Shown: in pieces, positions 53,008-60,614 of the stretch | Position numbering within the stretch: position 1 is the first letter of the stretch | Layout: each line of letters starts with the position of its first letter | Assembly (NCBI RefSeq): GCF_026167665.1 | Contig: NZ_CP098740.1 | Span: forward strand, 310,001 to 374,000 | Source: Streptomyces drozdowiczii | Lineage (GTDB): Bacteria > Actinomycetota > Actinomycetes > Streptomycetales > Streptomycetaceae | Reading direction: 5' to 3' | Length of the DNA stretch: 64,000 nucleotides | Made by a program: the position numbers and the translations under genes | The notes under the pieces: model-generated | What the model saw: only the letters and a program-made list of their open reading frames with translations | Database searches by the model: none | What the model was told of the DNA's origin: nothing

Positions 53008-53050
53008 GCGAGCAAGGCCGTCCCCGGCCGCGGCTCGGGAGGAGGGAAGG

Positions 53051-53668
53051 GTGCGGGACGCGAGGAGCACGCCCACGCGGCCGGACGCGCAGCGCAACCG
53101 CGAACGCATCCTGGCCGTCGCGCTCACCGAGCTGACCCGGGCCGCGGACACCCCGGTGAGCGTGATCGCGCGGAAGGCCGGCGTGGGCCAGGGCACGTTC
53201 TACCGCAACTTCCCGCACCGCGAGGCCCTCGTCCTCGAGGTGTACCGGTACGAGATGCGGCAGGTCGCCGACGCGGCGGCCCAGCTCCTCGCCGACCGCC
53301 CGGCCGACCGCGCCCTGCGCGAGTGGCTGGACCGTCTCGCCCGGTACGCCATGGCGAAGGCGGGCCTGGCGGACGCCCTGCGCGCCGCGACCAGCGGGCA
53401 CGGCAGCCTGGCACAGGTCGGCCACGGTCCGGTGACCGAGGCCGTCACGCTCCTGCTGGCGGCGAACGAGGCGGCGGGCACGATACGTGCCGGGGTGACC
53501 CCGGACGACTTCCTCATCGCCATAGCGGGCCTGTGGCAACTGGACCCGCACAGCGACTGGCGGCCCCGCGCCGCCCGCCTCTTCGACCTGGTCACGGACG
53601 GGCTGCGGGCGGGCGCGCCCGGGGTCGAACACCTGCCCCGTCACCCGGATCAACGACCCTTCGGCTAG
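53051..53668 (+). CDS. TetR/AcrR-family transcriptional regulator
   Basis: The 205-residue protein has the N-terminal HTH NRERILAVALTELTRAADTPVSVIARKAGVGQGTFYRNFPHREALVLEVY, followed by a helical ligand domain (about 80-195) of the SACE_7040/TetR_C type. The GTG start at 53051 has a GGAGGAGGGAAGG upstream sequence. It is divergent from the molybdenum hydroxylase operon and two copies of a palindromic site lie between them. It should repress the hydroxylase in the absence of substrate. Confidence 0.9.
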   Translation: MRDARSTPTRPDAQRNRERILAVALTELTRAADTPVSVIARKAGVGQGTFYRNFPHREALVLEVYRYEMRQVADAAAQLLADRPADRALREWLDRLARYAMAKAGLADALRAATSGHGSLAQVGHGPVTEAVTLLLAANEAAGTIRAGVTPDDFLIAIAGLWQLDPHSDWRPRAARLFDLVTDGLRAGAPGVEHLPRHPDQRPFG

Positions 53669-53819
53669 CCGATGTTGACGACGCGGGCTGCGCAGGGCGG
53701 ATCGGTTCCGCCGCCGCCCACCAGCGGGATGCCCTCCGCACCGCACTGCGGGCCAGGGCCCGGGCGGCCGGGACGCGCCTCGGAGTCGTACCGGTGTCCG
53801 GCCACCGGCCGCGCCGCCC
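53669..53819. other. 151-bp gap without recognisable gene
   Basis: GC-rich sequence between two convergent genes. No credible ORF, strong hairpin or repeat was seen. Confidence 0.4.
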
Positions 53820-54272
53820 TTACTCGGTGAGGCCCGCCGCCAGCGCGGCCCCCAGCTCCCAGCACGCCTCGGTGTCCGCCCTGCCCGGTTCCCCCGTCAC
53901 CTTCACGGCCTCCGCCGCCCGGCGCCAGCCGAGGCCGGTGGTGATCGTCTCGATGCCGCGCACGGCGCCCGTGACGTCATTGCCGCCGTGCACGTAGTAG
54001 CCGAAGGGGCGGCCCTGGGTCGTATCGAGGCACGGGTAGTAGATCTGGTCGAAGAAGTGCTTGAGCGCTCCGGACATGTAGCCGAGGTTCGCCGGGGTGC
54101 CGAGGAGCAGGCCGTCCGCCTCGAGCACGTCGGAGGCCGTCGCGGCGAGCGCGGCGCGCCGTACGACGCGTACGCCCTCGATCTCGTCCGTCGTCGCGCC
54201 GGAGACGACGGCCTCGAAGAGGGCCTGGCAGTTCGGGGACGGTGTGTGGTGCACGATCAGGAGAGTGGGCAC
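53820..54272 (-). CDS. flavodoxin-like / NADPH-dependent FMN reductase-type protein
   Basis: The 150-residue protein has a flavodoxin-like fold: an N-terminal strand LLIVHHTPSPNCQALFEAV with the FMN-phosphate loop, DGLLLGTPANLGYMSGALKHFFDQ (the FMN-binding WrbA/flavodoxin segment) and GRPFGYYVHGGNDVTGAVRGIETI. It probably binds FMN. The start is a GTG at 54272; the nearest -10-like hexamer (CAGGGT) is weak. Confidence 0.75.
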   Translation of the reverse strand: MPTLLIVHHTPSPNCQALFEAVVSGATTDEIEGVRVVRRAALAATASDVLEADGLLLGTPANLGYMSGALKHFFDQIYYPCLDTTQGRPFGYYVHGGNDVTGAVRGIETITTGLGWRRAAEAVKVTGEPGRADTEACWELGAALAAGLTE

Positions 54273-54439
54273 AGCACCGAACCCTGCCGTGCGCCTCCCC
54301 GTGCCGCAAGCCGGGTACGGCGCGGGCGCGGGGGTGGCGACCGCCTCGCGTTCGGCCCGGGGCGTCGCGGAGTGCCCCTTCGGGCGCGCGGCGGTCAGGA
54401 CCGGTCAGGAATCGAGAAGCGGGGCGGGGAGGCCGTGCC

Positions 54440-54452
54440 TAGCATGATCTTC
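54440..54452 (+). promoter_or_regulatory. leaderless-type -10 box for VOC gene
   Basis: TAGCAT ends 7 bases before the ATG at 54453. No ribosome-binding site is present. Confidence 0.45.
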
Positions 54453-54863
54453 ATGGACATCACCATTCACACCAGCTTCCTCCCGCACGACGACCCGGAA
54501 GAGTCCCTCGCGTTCTACCGCGACACGCTCGGCTTCGAGGTCCGCAACGACGTCGGCCAGGGCAAGATGCGCTGGATCACCGTCGGCCCGAAGGACCAGC
54601 CGAGCACGTCGATCCTGCTGGCGCCGCCGGCCGCGGACCCGGGGGTCACGGACGACGAGCGCCGCACCATCACGGAGATGATGGCCAAGGGCACGTACGG
54701 CTGGATCCTGCTCGCCACCCGCGACCTGGACGCCACCTTCGAGAAGGTGCAGGCCGGTGACGCGGAGGTGGTCCAGGAGCCGACCGAGCAGCCGTACGGC
54801 ATCCGCGACTGCGCGTTCCGCGACCCGGCGGGCAACCTGGTCCGCATCCAGGAACTGCGCTAG
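54453..54863 (+). CDS. VOC (glyoxalase/bleomycin-resistance) superfamily protein
   Basis: The 136-residue protein has the two beta-alpha-beta-beta-beta modules of the VOC fold. The first contains TSFLPHDDPEESLAFYRDTLGFEVRNDV; the second contains WILLATRDLDATFEKVQAGDAEVVQEP and ends DCAFRDPAGNLVRIQELR. Metal-binding His/Glu positions are only partly clear, so enzyme activity is uncertain. Transcription appears leaderless. Confidence 0.85.
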   Translation: MDITIHTSFLPHDDPEESLAFYRDTLGFEVRNDVGQGKMRWITVGPKDQPSTSILLAPPAADPGVTDDERRTITEMMAKGTYGWILLATRDLDATFEKVQAGDAEVVQEPTEQPYGIRDCAFRDPAGNLVRIQELR

Positions 54864-54932
54864 CCAGGGGCACAAGGCTTACGGTCCCGTGACGTGCCGC
54901 CGCCAAAGCGCGTGACGGGGCCGTGCGCGTCC

Positions 54933-54945
54933 TAGCGTGGGCCGC
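54933..54945 (+). promoter_or_regulatory. leaderless-type -10 box for epimerase gene
   Basis: TAGCGT (54933-54938) ends 7 bases before the ATG at 54946. Confidence 0.5.
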
Positions 54946-56025
54946 ATGCGTGTACTTGTCACCGGCGGTGCCGGGTTCATCGGTTCGGAGATCGTCCGCG
55001 GTCTCACCTCGGCCGGGCACGAGGCGGTGGTGCTCGACGCGCTGCTCCCCTCGGCGCACGGCCCTGCCGCGCAGCGCCCGGCCGGGGGTGACGACGGGCG
55101 GCTGATCGTCGGGGACGTACGGGACCGCGCGACCGTGGACCGTGCGCTGTACGGCGTCGACGCGGTGTGCCACCAGGCGGCGATGGTCGGCCTGGGCAAG
55201 GACTTCGCGGACGCCCCGGAGTACGTGGGGTGCAACGACCTGGGCACCGCCGTCCTGCTCGCCGCGATGGCCGGGGCCGGGGTGCGGAGCCTGGTGCTGG
55301 CCGGGTCGATGGTCGTGTACGGCGAGGGCCGTTACGCGTGTCGGCGCCACGGGACCGTCCGCCCCGGCCCCCGGGACCCGGCCGACCTGGCGGCGGGCCG
55401 CTTCGAGCCGCGCTGCCCGGACTGCGGGGAAGCGCTGGTCCCCGGGCTCGTCGGCGAGGACGCTCCGGCCGACCCTCGCAACGTGTACGCGGCGACCAAG
55501 CTGGCGCAGGAGCACCTTGCCGCGTCCTGGGCCCGGGCGACGGGCGGGAGCGCGGTCGCGCTGCGCTACCACAATGTGTACGGGCCCGGCATGCCCCGTG
55601 ACACGCCGTACGCGGGTGTCGCGTCGTTCTTCCGGTCGGCGCTGGCCCGGGGCGAGGCGCCGCGTGTGTTCGAGGACGGCGGCCAGCGGCGCGACTTCAT
55701 CCATGTCCGGGATGTGGCCGCCGCGAACACGGTGGCGCTGGAGGCCGTGGGCGCCCGCGTGCCCGGGAGCTTCGCGGCGTACAACACCGGCAGCGGAGAG
55801 CCGCACACCATCGGCGAGATGGCGGGGGCGCTGGCGGCGGCCCACGGGGGCCCGGCGCCGGTGGTGACCGGCGAGTTCCGGCTCGGGGACGTACGCCATG
55901 TGACGGCCGACTCCCGGCGGCTGCGGGAGGAGCTGGGCTGGCGGCCGAGGGTGGGCTTCGCCGAGGGCATGGCCGACTTCGCGGCGGCGCCGCTGCGGGA
56001 GGCCGGGGCGGGGCTGACCGTCTGA
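54946..56025 (+). CDS. NAD-dependent sugar epimerase/dehydratase with zinc-ribbon-like insert
   Basis: The 359-residue extended SDR protein starts MRVLVTGGAGFIGSEIV (NAD-binding GxxGxxG) and has the active-site YxxxK in YAATK near residue 183. An insert between about 128 and 165 carries C-x-x-H (CRRH) and C-x-x-C (CPDC), which looks like a small zinc-binding loop. Sequences of this type occur in actinobacterial dTDP-rhamnose 4-epimerase-like proteins. It probably works on a nucleotide sugar. It lies upstream of the glycosyltransferase cluster but converges on the histidine kinase gene. Confidence 0.85.
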   Translation: MRVLVTGGAGFIGSEIVRGLTSAGHEAVVLDALLPSAHGPAAQRPAGGDDGRLIVGDVRDRATVDRALYGVDAVCHQAAMVGLGKDFADAPEYVGCNDLGTAVLLAAMAGAGVRSLVLAGSMVVYGEGRYACRRHGTVRPGPRDPADLAAGRFEPRCPDCGEALVPGLVGEDAPADPRNVYAATKLAQEHLAASWARATGGSAVALRYHNVYGPGMPRDTPYAGVASFFRSALARGEAPRVFEDGGQRRDFIHVRDVAAANTVALEAVGARVPGSFAAYNTGSGEPHTIGEMAGALAAAHGGPAPVVTGEFRLGDVRHVTADSRRLREELGWRPRVGFAEGMADFAAAPLREAGAGLTV

Positions 56026-56052
56026 GGCACACGCCAGGGGCCCGCCCGGGGC

Positions 56053-57159
56053 TCACGCCATCGGCAGCGTCACCTCGAAGCAGCAACCGCCGGTGACGTT
56101 GCGGACCTCCGCCCGTCCGGCGTGGGCCTCGACGATGCCGCGCACGATGGCGAGCCCGAGGCCCGCCCCGGCCGGTGGGGTACGGGCATGGCTGCCGCGC
56201 CACCCGGTGTCGAAGACCCTCGGCAGGTCCTCCTCCGGGATGCCGCCGCAGCCGTCGGTCACCGAGAGGACGACACCGTCGGGCGCACGGTGGGCCGCGA
56301 CGGCGACCGTGCCGTCGGCGGGTGTCCGGCGGATCGCGTTGATCAGGAGGTTGCCCAGGACGCGGCTCATCTCCTTGCCGTCCACCTCCACGGGCACCTC
56401 CTCGATCCGGCCGCCGACCAGCCGCACCCCGTGCTCGCGGGCGAGCGGGTCGGCGCCGGCGAGGGCGTCGCCCACCAGGTCGTAGACGGAGACGCGGGTG
56501 GGGGTCAGCGCGAGCGAGCCCGCGTGGATGCGGGAGAGCTCGAAGAGGTCGCCGACCATGTCGTTCATCCGCTCGACCTCGGTACGGATCTGGCGCAGAT
56601 AGCGCGGCGAGTCGACGGCCATGCCGTCCTCCAGCGCCTCGGACATGGCGCGCAGCCCGGCGAGGGGCGTGCGCAGGTCGTGCGAGATCCAGGCGACGAG
56701 TTCGCGCCGCGAGGTCTCCAGGGCGCGTTCCCGGGCGCGCGAGCTGTCCAGCTTGGCGCTGGTGGCGGCGAGTTCGCGGGTGAGGGCGGCGAGTTCGGCG
56801 GTGGCCGGGGCCTCGGGCGGGGCGAAGGTGCCGCCGTCGCCGAAGGAGCGGGCGGCGAGGGTCAGCTCGCGGCTGCGGGCGGCGACCCAGCGGCCGAGCA
56901 GCATCGCGGTGACGAGGGAGACGACGGCGGCCATGGCGACGACCGTCGTGACCACGGTCAGGTCGTGCGGGGACAGGAACATCGCCCAGGCGACGGCCAG
57001 GGTCCCGGCGAGCATCGCGGTGACGGCCACGGCGGCCACGATGCTCAGGGAGACGACGAGCGGGCGGTGCCGGGTGAGCCGCAGCGCGAACGCCCCGAGC
57101 AGTCCCGCGGCGGCGGCGCCGAGGAAGGCGAAGAGGGCGATGAGGAGCGTGTCGGTCAT
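56053..57159 (-). CDS. sensor histidine kinase
   Basis: The 368-residue protein has an N-terminal membrane part (about 1-95, three to four helices, little extracellular sequence), a short HAMP-like stretch and a kinase core. The phospho-acceptor His is in WISHDLRTPLAG (near residue 156). The ATP-binding N box is LLINAIRRTP, with G boxes at VTDGCGGIPEEDLP and GAGLGLAI. The short periplasmic loops suggest membrane-sensed or intramembrane signals. ATGA overlap joins it to the response regulator gene. Confidence 0.92.
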   Translation of the reverse strand: MTDTLLIALFAFLGAAAAGLLGAFALRLTRHRPLVVSLSIVAAVAVTAMLAGTLAVAWAMFLSPHDLTVVTTVVAMAAVVSLVTAMLLGRWVAARSRELTLAARSFGDGGTFAPPEAPATAELAALTRELAATSAKLDSSRARERALETSRRELVAWISHDLRTPLAGLRAMSEALEDGMAVDSPRYLRQIRTEVERMNDMVGDLFELSRIHAGSLALTPTRVSVYDLVGDALAGADPLAREHGVRLVGGRIEEVPVEVDGKEMSRVLGNLLINAIRRTPADGTVAVAAHRAPDGVVLSVTDGCGGIPEEDLPRVFDTGWRGSHARTPPAGAGLGLAIVRGIVEAHAGRAEVRNVTGGCCFEVTLPMA

Positions 57160-57929
57160 GACGGGGCTCCGGCAGCGGCGGGCAGGTCGAGGCGGTAGCC
57201 GACGCCCCAGACCGTACGGATCAGCTCCGGGTGGGCCGGGTCGGCCTCGACCTTCCCGCGCAGCCGGCGCACATGCACGGTGACGGTGGACAGGTCCCCG
57301 AAGTCCCAGCCCCAGACCTCGCGCATCAGCTCCTCCCGGGTGAAGACCCGGTCCGGGTGGCGCAGGAAGAAGGCGAGCAGGTCGAACTCGCGGAGCGTGA
57401 GGGCCAGGAGCCGGCCCCGGCAGCTCGCGCTCCGGGCCGCCGGGTCGAGCACGAGTCCCGCGCCCTCCAGCAGCCGGGGCGGTCCGGCGGGGACCGCCGC
57501 CGCCCTGGCGCGCCGCAGCACGGAGTCGACCCGCAGGACGAGCTCGCGCGGGCTGAACGGCTTGGTGACGTAGTCGTCGGCGCCGGTTTCGAGCCCGAGG
57601 ATGCGGTCGTCCTCGTCACCGCGCGCGGTGAGCATGATGACCGGCACCGGCCCCTGGGCCCGCATCCGGCGGCAGACCTCGAAGCCGTCCATGCCGGGCA
57701 GCATGAGGTCGAGGACGGCCAGGTCCGGACGGCGGGCCGCGTACAGGGCGAGCGCGGCGGGTCCGTCGGCCGCCCGGGCGACGTCGTAACCGGCCGCGGC
57801 CAGGTATCCCGCGACGACTTCGGCGACGGTCGGGTCGTCGTCCACGACGAGGACATGGCCGCGCGCCGGGGCGGCGGTGGGCGCCCCGCCTGCGGGGACG
57901 GGCGGCGGTGTGTCCGGGGGCTTCTGCAT
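57156..57929 (-). CDS. OmpR-family response regulator
   Basis: The 257-residue protein has a receiver domain (about 25-140) with acidic VVDDD, phospho-acceptor Asp74 (DLAVLDLMLPG) and Lys in YVTKPFSPRELVLRV. The C-terminal winged helix (about 160-250) has LALTLREFDLLAFFLRHPDRVFTREELMREVWGW and VRRLRGKVE. The ATG at 57929 begins a Pro-rich 22-residue leader not usual in the family. It and the histidine kinase form a two-component pair, divergent from the GT2 gene. Confidence 0.93.
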   Translation of the reverse strand: MQKPPDTPPPVPAGGAPTAAPARGHVLVVDDDPTVAEVVAGYLAAAGYDVARAADGPAALALYAARRPDLAVLDLMLPGMDGFEVCRRMRAQGPVPVIMLTARGDEDDRILGLETGADDYVTKPFSPRELVLRVDSVLRRARAAAVPAGPPRLLEGAGLVLDPAARSASCRGRLLALTLREFDLLAFFLRHPDRVFTREELMREVWGWDFGDLSTVTVHVRRLRGKVEADPAHPELIRTVWGVGYRLDLPAAAGAPS

Positions 57930-58040
57930 GGAACCACCCTGGCACCCGGGGCGGCGGCGCCGGAAACACGGGCGGGCCGGTGGCGGGCGACGTCCACGTT
58001 TCGTAAGAATCCAAAGCCCGAAATGCCGGTTTTCGCTCCG

Positions 58041-58053
58041 TAGGGTGAGCCGG
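58041..58053 (+). promoter_or_regulatory. leaderless-type -10 box for GT2 operon
   Basis: TAGGGT (58041-58046) ends 7 bases before the GTG at 58054. An upstream GTAAGAATCC stretch (near 58006-58015) could bind the adjacent response regulator. Confidence 0.45.
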
Positions 58054-58758
58054 GTGATCCTTCCTTCCGATGACTCAGGCCCCCGCGCCGACATCGTCCT
58101 CCCCTGTCTCGACGAGGCCGCGGCCCTGCCCGGCGTGCTGGCCCGGGTGCCCCGGGGCTGGCGGGCGATCGTGGTGGACAACGGCTCGACCGACGGCTCC
58201 GCCGATGTGGCCCGCTCGCTGGGCGCGACCGTGGTGCACGAGCCCCGGCGCGGCTTCGGCTCGGCCTGCCATGCCGGACTGCTCGCCAGTGACGCGGAGT
58301 ACGTCTGCTTCTGCGACTGCGACGGCTCGCTGGACCCCGCGCTCCTCGCCGGCTTCGTACGGCGGGTGGCCGACGGCGAGTGCGATCTGCTGCTCGGGCG
58401 GCGGCGCCCTCAGGAGCGCGGTGCCTGGCCGGCGCACGCGCGGGCGGGCAACGCCGCGCTGTCCCGGATGCTGCACCGCCGGACCGGGCTTCGGCTGCGC
58501 GATCTGGGCCCCATGCGCGCCGGCCGCCGCGCCGACCTGCTGGCCCTCGGGCTCACCGACCGGCGCAGCGGCTACCCGTTGCAGATGGTGGTGCGGGCGG
58601 CCGACGCGGGGCTGAAGGTGGCCGAGACCGACGTGCCGTACCTCGCGCGTACCGGGAAGTCGAAGGTCACCGGCACCTGGCTGGGCACCTGGCACGCGGT
58701 CCGCGACATGCGCGCCGTGCTGGCCGAGCCGACGGTCCCGGTGGGGGTGACCCGATGA
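58054..58758 (+). CDS. family 2 glycosyltransferase
   Basis: The 234-residue protein is a GT-A glycosyltransferase: VLPCLDEAAALPGVLARVP opens the nucleotide-binding fold, VVDNGSTDGSADVA follows, and CDCDGSLDP holds the metal-binding DxD-like motif. It has no membrane domain, unlike many dolichol-phosphate mannose synthases. It overlaps the next transferase gene by ATGA, starting a three-gene operon of GT2, TIGR04282-type transferase and methyltransferase. Donor and acceptor are unknown. Confidence 0.9.
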   Translation: MILPSDDSGPRADIVLPCLDEAAALPGVLARVPRGWRAIVVDNGSTDGSADVARSLGATVVHEPRRGFGSACHAGLLASDAEYVCFCDCDGSLDPALLAGFVRRVADGECDLLLGRRRPQERGAWPAHARAGNAALSRMLHRRTGLRLRDLGPMRAGRRADLLALGLTDRRSGYPLQMVVRAADAGLKVAETDVPYLARTGKSKVTGTWLGTWHAVRDMRAVLAEPTVPVGVTR

Positions 58759-59410
58759 GCGCGGCACCCGGAGCCGGTGCGACGACCCTGCTGGTCATCG
58801 CCAAGGAGCCGCTGCCCGGGCGGGTGAAGACCCGGCTCACGCCGCCCTTCTCCCCCGCCGAGGCCGCGCGCCTCGCGGAGGCCGCGCTCACCGACACCCT
58901 GCACACCGTTCTCGCGCTCCCCGCTGCCCGGCGCGTCGTCGTCCTGGAGGGGGCGCCGGGACCGTGGCTGCCGCCGGGCATCGAGGTCGTGAAGCAGGGG
59001 CGGGCGGGCTGGACGAGCGGCTGGCCGCCGCGTTCGGGGCGTGCACGGGACCGACCCTGCTGATCGGGATGGACACCCCCCAGATCACGGCGGCCGACCT
59101 GGCCCCCGCGCTGGGCCCCGGCGCCTGGGACGGGTGCGACGCCTGGTTCGGCCCGGCGGAGGACGGCGGATTCTGGGCGCTGGGCCTGGCGGAGCCGGAC
59201 CCCGGGCTGCTGCGCGGCGTGCCGATGTCCGTGCCGGAGACGGGCGCGGTGCAGCGGCGCCGACTGGTCGACGCCGGGCTGGCCGTGCGCGACCTGCCCC
59301 GGCTGCGGGACGTGGACACGGCGGCCGACGCGGCGGAGGTCGCAGCCCTCGCCCCGGACGGCCGGTTCGCGGCGGAGCTGGCCCGGACGCGCCGGACGGC
59401 CGTCCGATGA
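58755..59410 (+). pseudogene. TIGR04282-type (DUF2064) nucleotidyl/glycosyltransferase, frameshifted
   Basis: The first 81 or so codons read MSAAPGAGATTLLVIAKEPL and PGRVKTRLTPPFSPAEAARLA, the family N-terminus. The frame is then lost, and another frame continues GGLDERLAAAFGACTGPTLL to the stop at 59410. One extra G in the tract at 59001-59008 restores a 218-residue protein with IGMDTPQITAADL and GPAEDGGFWALGL. The family has a GT-A-like fold and is named in databases after arsenosugar clusters; here there is no radical SAM partner. It overlaps both neighbours by ATGA. Confidence 0.85.
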
Positions 59411-60285
59411 GCCGCGCCGACCGGGGGCGGAACGTACTGGTCCACTCGCCGGCGGACCCGGACGCCGGACTCGTGGGCGTGGAACCGCACGAGCCGCACA
59501 CCACGCCCCAGCCCCCCGTCCGCCCGGACGCCGACGCCTGGGGCACCGACCCGTACGCCAACGCCCTGCGCAACGGGCACGGGCCGCTGTTCCTGCGCCG
59601 CACCGACGGCTGGCTGCTGCCGCTGGACGTGGAGCGCTGGTGCGCCGGGGCCGACGCGGCGGACCTGTCGGCGCTGCGCCGCTGCGAGGGCCCGGTCCTG
59701 GACGTCGGATGCGGGCCCGGCCGGCTGGTCGCCGCACTCGCGGCGCGCGGCCACCGGGCCCTCGGCATCGACGTCAGCGAGGCGGCGGTCGCCCGGACGG
59801 TCCGGCTCGGCGGGTACGCGCTGCGCCGGTCCGTGTTCGACCCGCTGCCCGGGGAGGGCCGCTGGGGCACCGTACTGCTCGCCGACGGCAACATCGGGAT
59901 CGGCGGCGATCCGGACCGGCTGCTGCGCCGGGCGGCGGAACTGCTCGCGCCCGGCGGCCTCCTCGTCGCGGAGACCGTGCCGCACGACCTGGACGAGCGG
60001 GTCCGGGTGCGGCTGGACGACGGACGCGCCCCGAACGGGGCCGGAGCGGACGGGCACTTCCCGTGGGCGCGGCTCGGCTCCTCCGCGCTGCTGGAGTACG
60101 CCCGCCCGCACGGGCTGCGGGCCGACGGTCAGTGGGAGGCGGACGGCCGCGCCTTCGTCGCCCTGCGGCGGAGCCGGAGCGTCCGGACCGCGAACCAGAG
60201 CGCCGACAGCAGGAACAGCGCGGCCGTGGTCAGCAGCCAGTTCCCCAGGAACACGTCGGGGGACAGCCCGCTCGCCGGCTCGTAA
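59407..60285 (+). CDS. class I SAM-dependent methyltransferase
   Basis: The 292-residue protein has the SAM-binding motif VLDVGCGPGRLVAALAARGHRALGIDVS near residue 98 and VLLADGNIGIGGDPDRLLRRAAELLAPGGLLVAET. An unusual N-terminal arm (about 1-60) precedes the fold. The last 50 codons (60135-60285) run antisense through the reverse-strand 4-TM gene and look non-conserved, so the true end may be near 60180. It is translated from ATGA overlap with the preceding transferase gene. Confidence 0.82.
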   Translation: MSRADRGRNVLVHSPADPDAGLVGVEPHEPHTTPQPPVRPDADAWGTDPYANALRNGHGPLFLRRTDGWLLPLDVERWCAGADAADLSALRRCEGPVLDVGCGPGRLVAALAARGHRALGIDVSEAAVARTVRLGGYALRRSVFDPLPGEGRWGTVLLADGNIGIGGDPDRLLRRAAELLAPGGLLVAETVPHDLDERVRVRLDDGRAPNGAGADGHFPWARLGSSALLEYARPHGLRADGQWEADGRAFVALRRSRSVRTANQSADSRNSAAVVSSQFPRNTSGDSPLAGS

Positions 60286-60614
60286 CGCCTCGGCCGCGCG
60301 ATCAGCGGGAACCACACGAGCAGCAGCAGCCCGGACAGGAAGGCCGGCACCCGTACGTAGTTGACGGAGGCCGGCCGCCGCCGTCCCAGGCTCCCGCGCA
60401 GCACCAGGTCCAGCGAGGAGTACAGCGGTACGAGCACCAGGTCGTGGATGAGGGCCGCGCCCACGAACCACAGGGTGACGCCGAGCCAGTCGCCGGCGAG
60501 CAGGCGCACGCCCGCGTATCCGGCGAGCGCGAAGGAGGCGGCCAGGAGTACGAGGTGCAGGGGCCCCGCTCCGTAGCGGCGGCGCAGAAAGGCCCGGGGG
60601 CCGGTGGTGTTCAC
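60129..60614 (-). CDS. four-helix membrane protein, partner of molybdopterin oxidoreductase
   Basis: The 161-residue protein has four predicted membrane segments (LHLVLLAASFALAGYAGV, WLGVTLWFVGAALIHDLVLVPLYS, AFLSGLLLLVWFPLIA and FLGNWLLTTAALFLLSALWFAV). The GTG at 60614 overlaps the oxidoreductase stop (GTGA), so the pair is co-translated. The His-Asp in ALIHDLVLVPL is the only prominent polar membrane feature. I do not recognise a named family. It may be a membrane subunit of the oxidoreductase. Its 3' half overlaps the methyltransferase gene on the other strand. Confidence 0.7.
   Translation of the reverse strand: MNTTGPRAFLRRRYGAGPLHLVLLAASFALAGYAGVRLLAGDWLGVTLWFVGAALIHDLVLVPLYSSLDLVLRGSLGRRRPASVNYVRVPAFLSGLLLLVWFPLIARPRRYEPASGLSPDVFLGNWLLTTAALFLLSALWFAVRTLRLRRRATKARPSASH

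Noticed and set aside
53689..53815. Short Ala/Arg-rich frame after the TetR gene
   Set aside because: No start with ribosome site, no recognisable domain, and composition matches shadow frames.
58054..60285. Arsenosugar biosynthesis cluster
   Set aside because: The TIGR04282-type transferase name suggests it, but no radical SAM enzyme, arsenic methyltransferase signature or arsenic resistance gene is present in the window.
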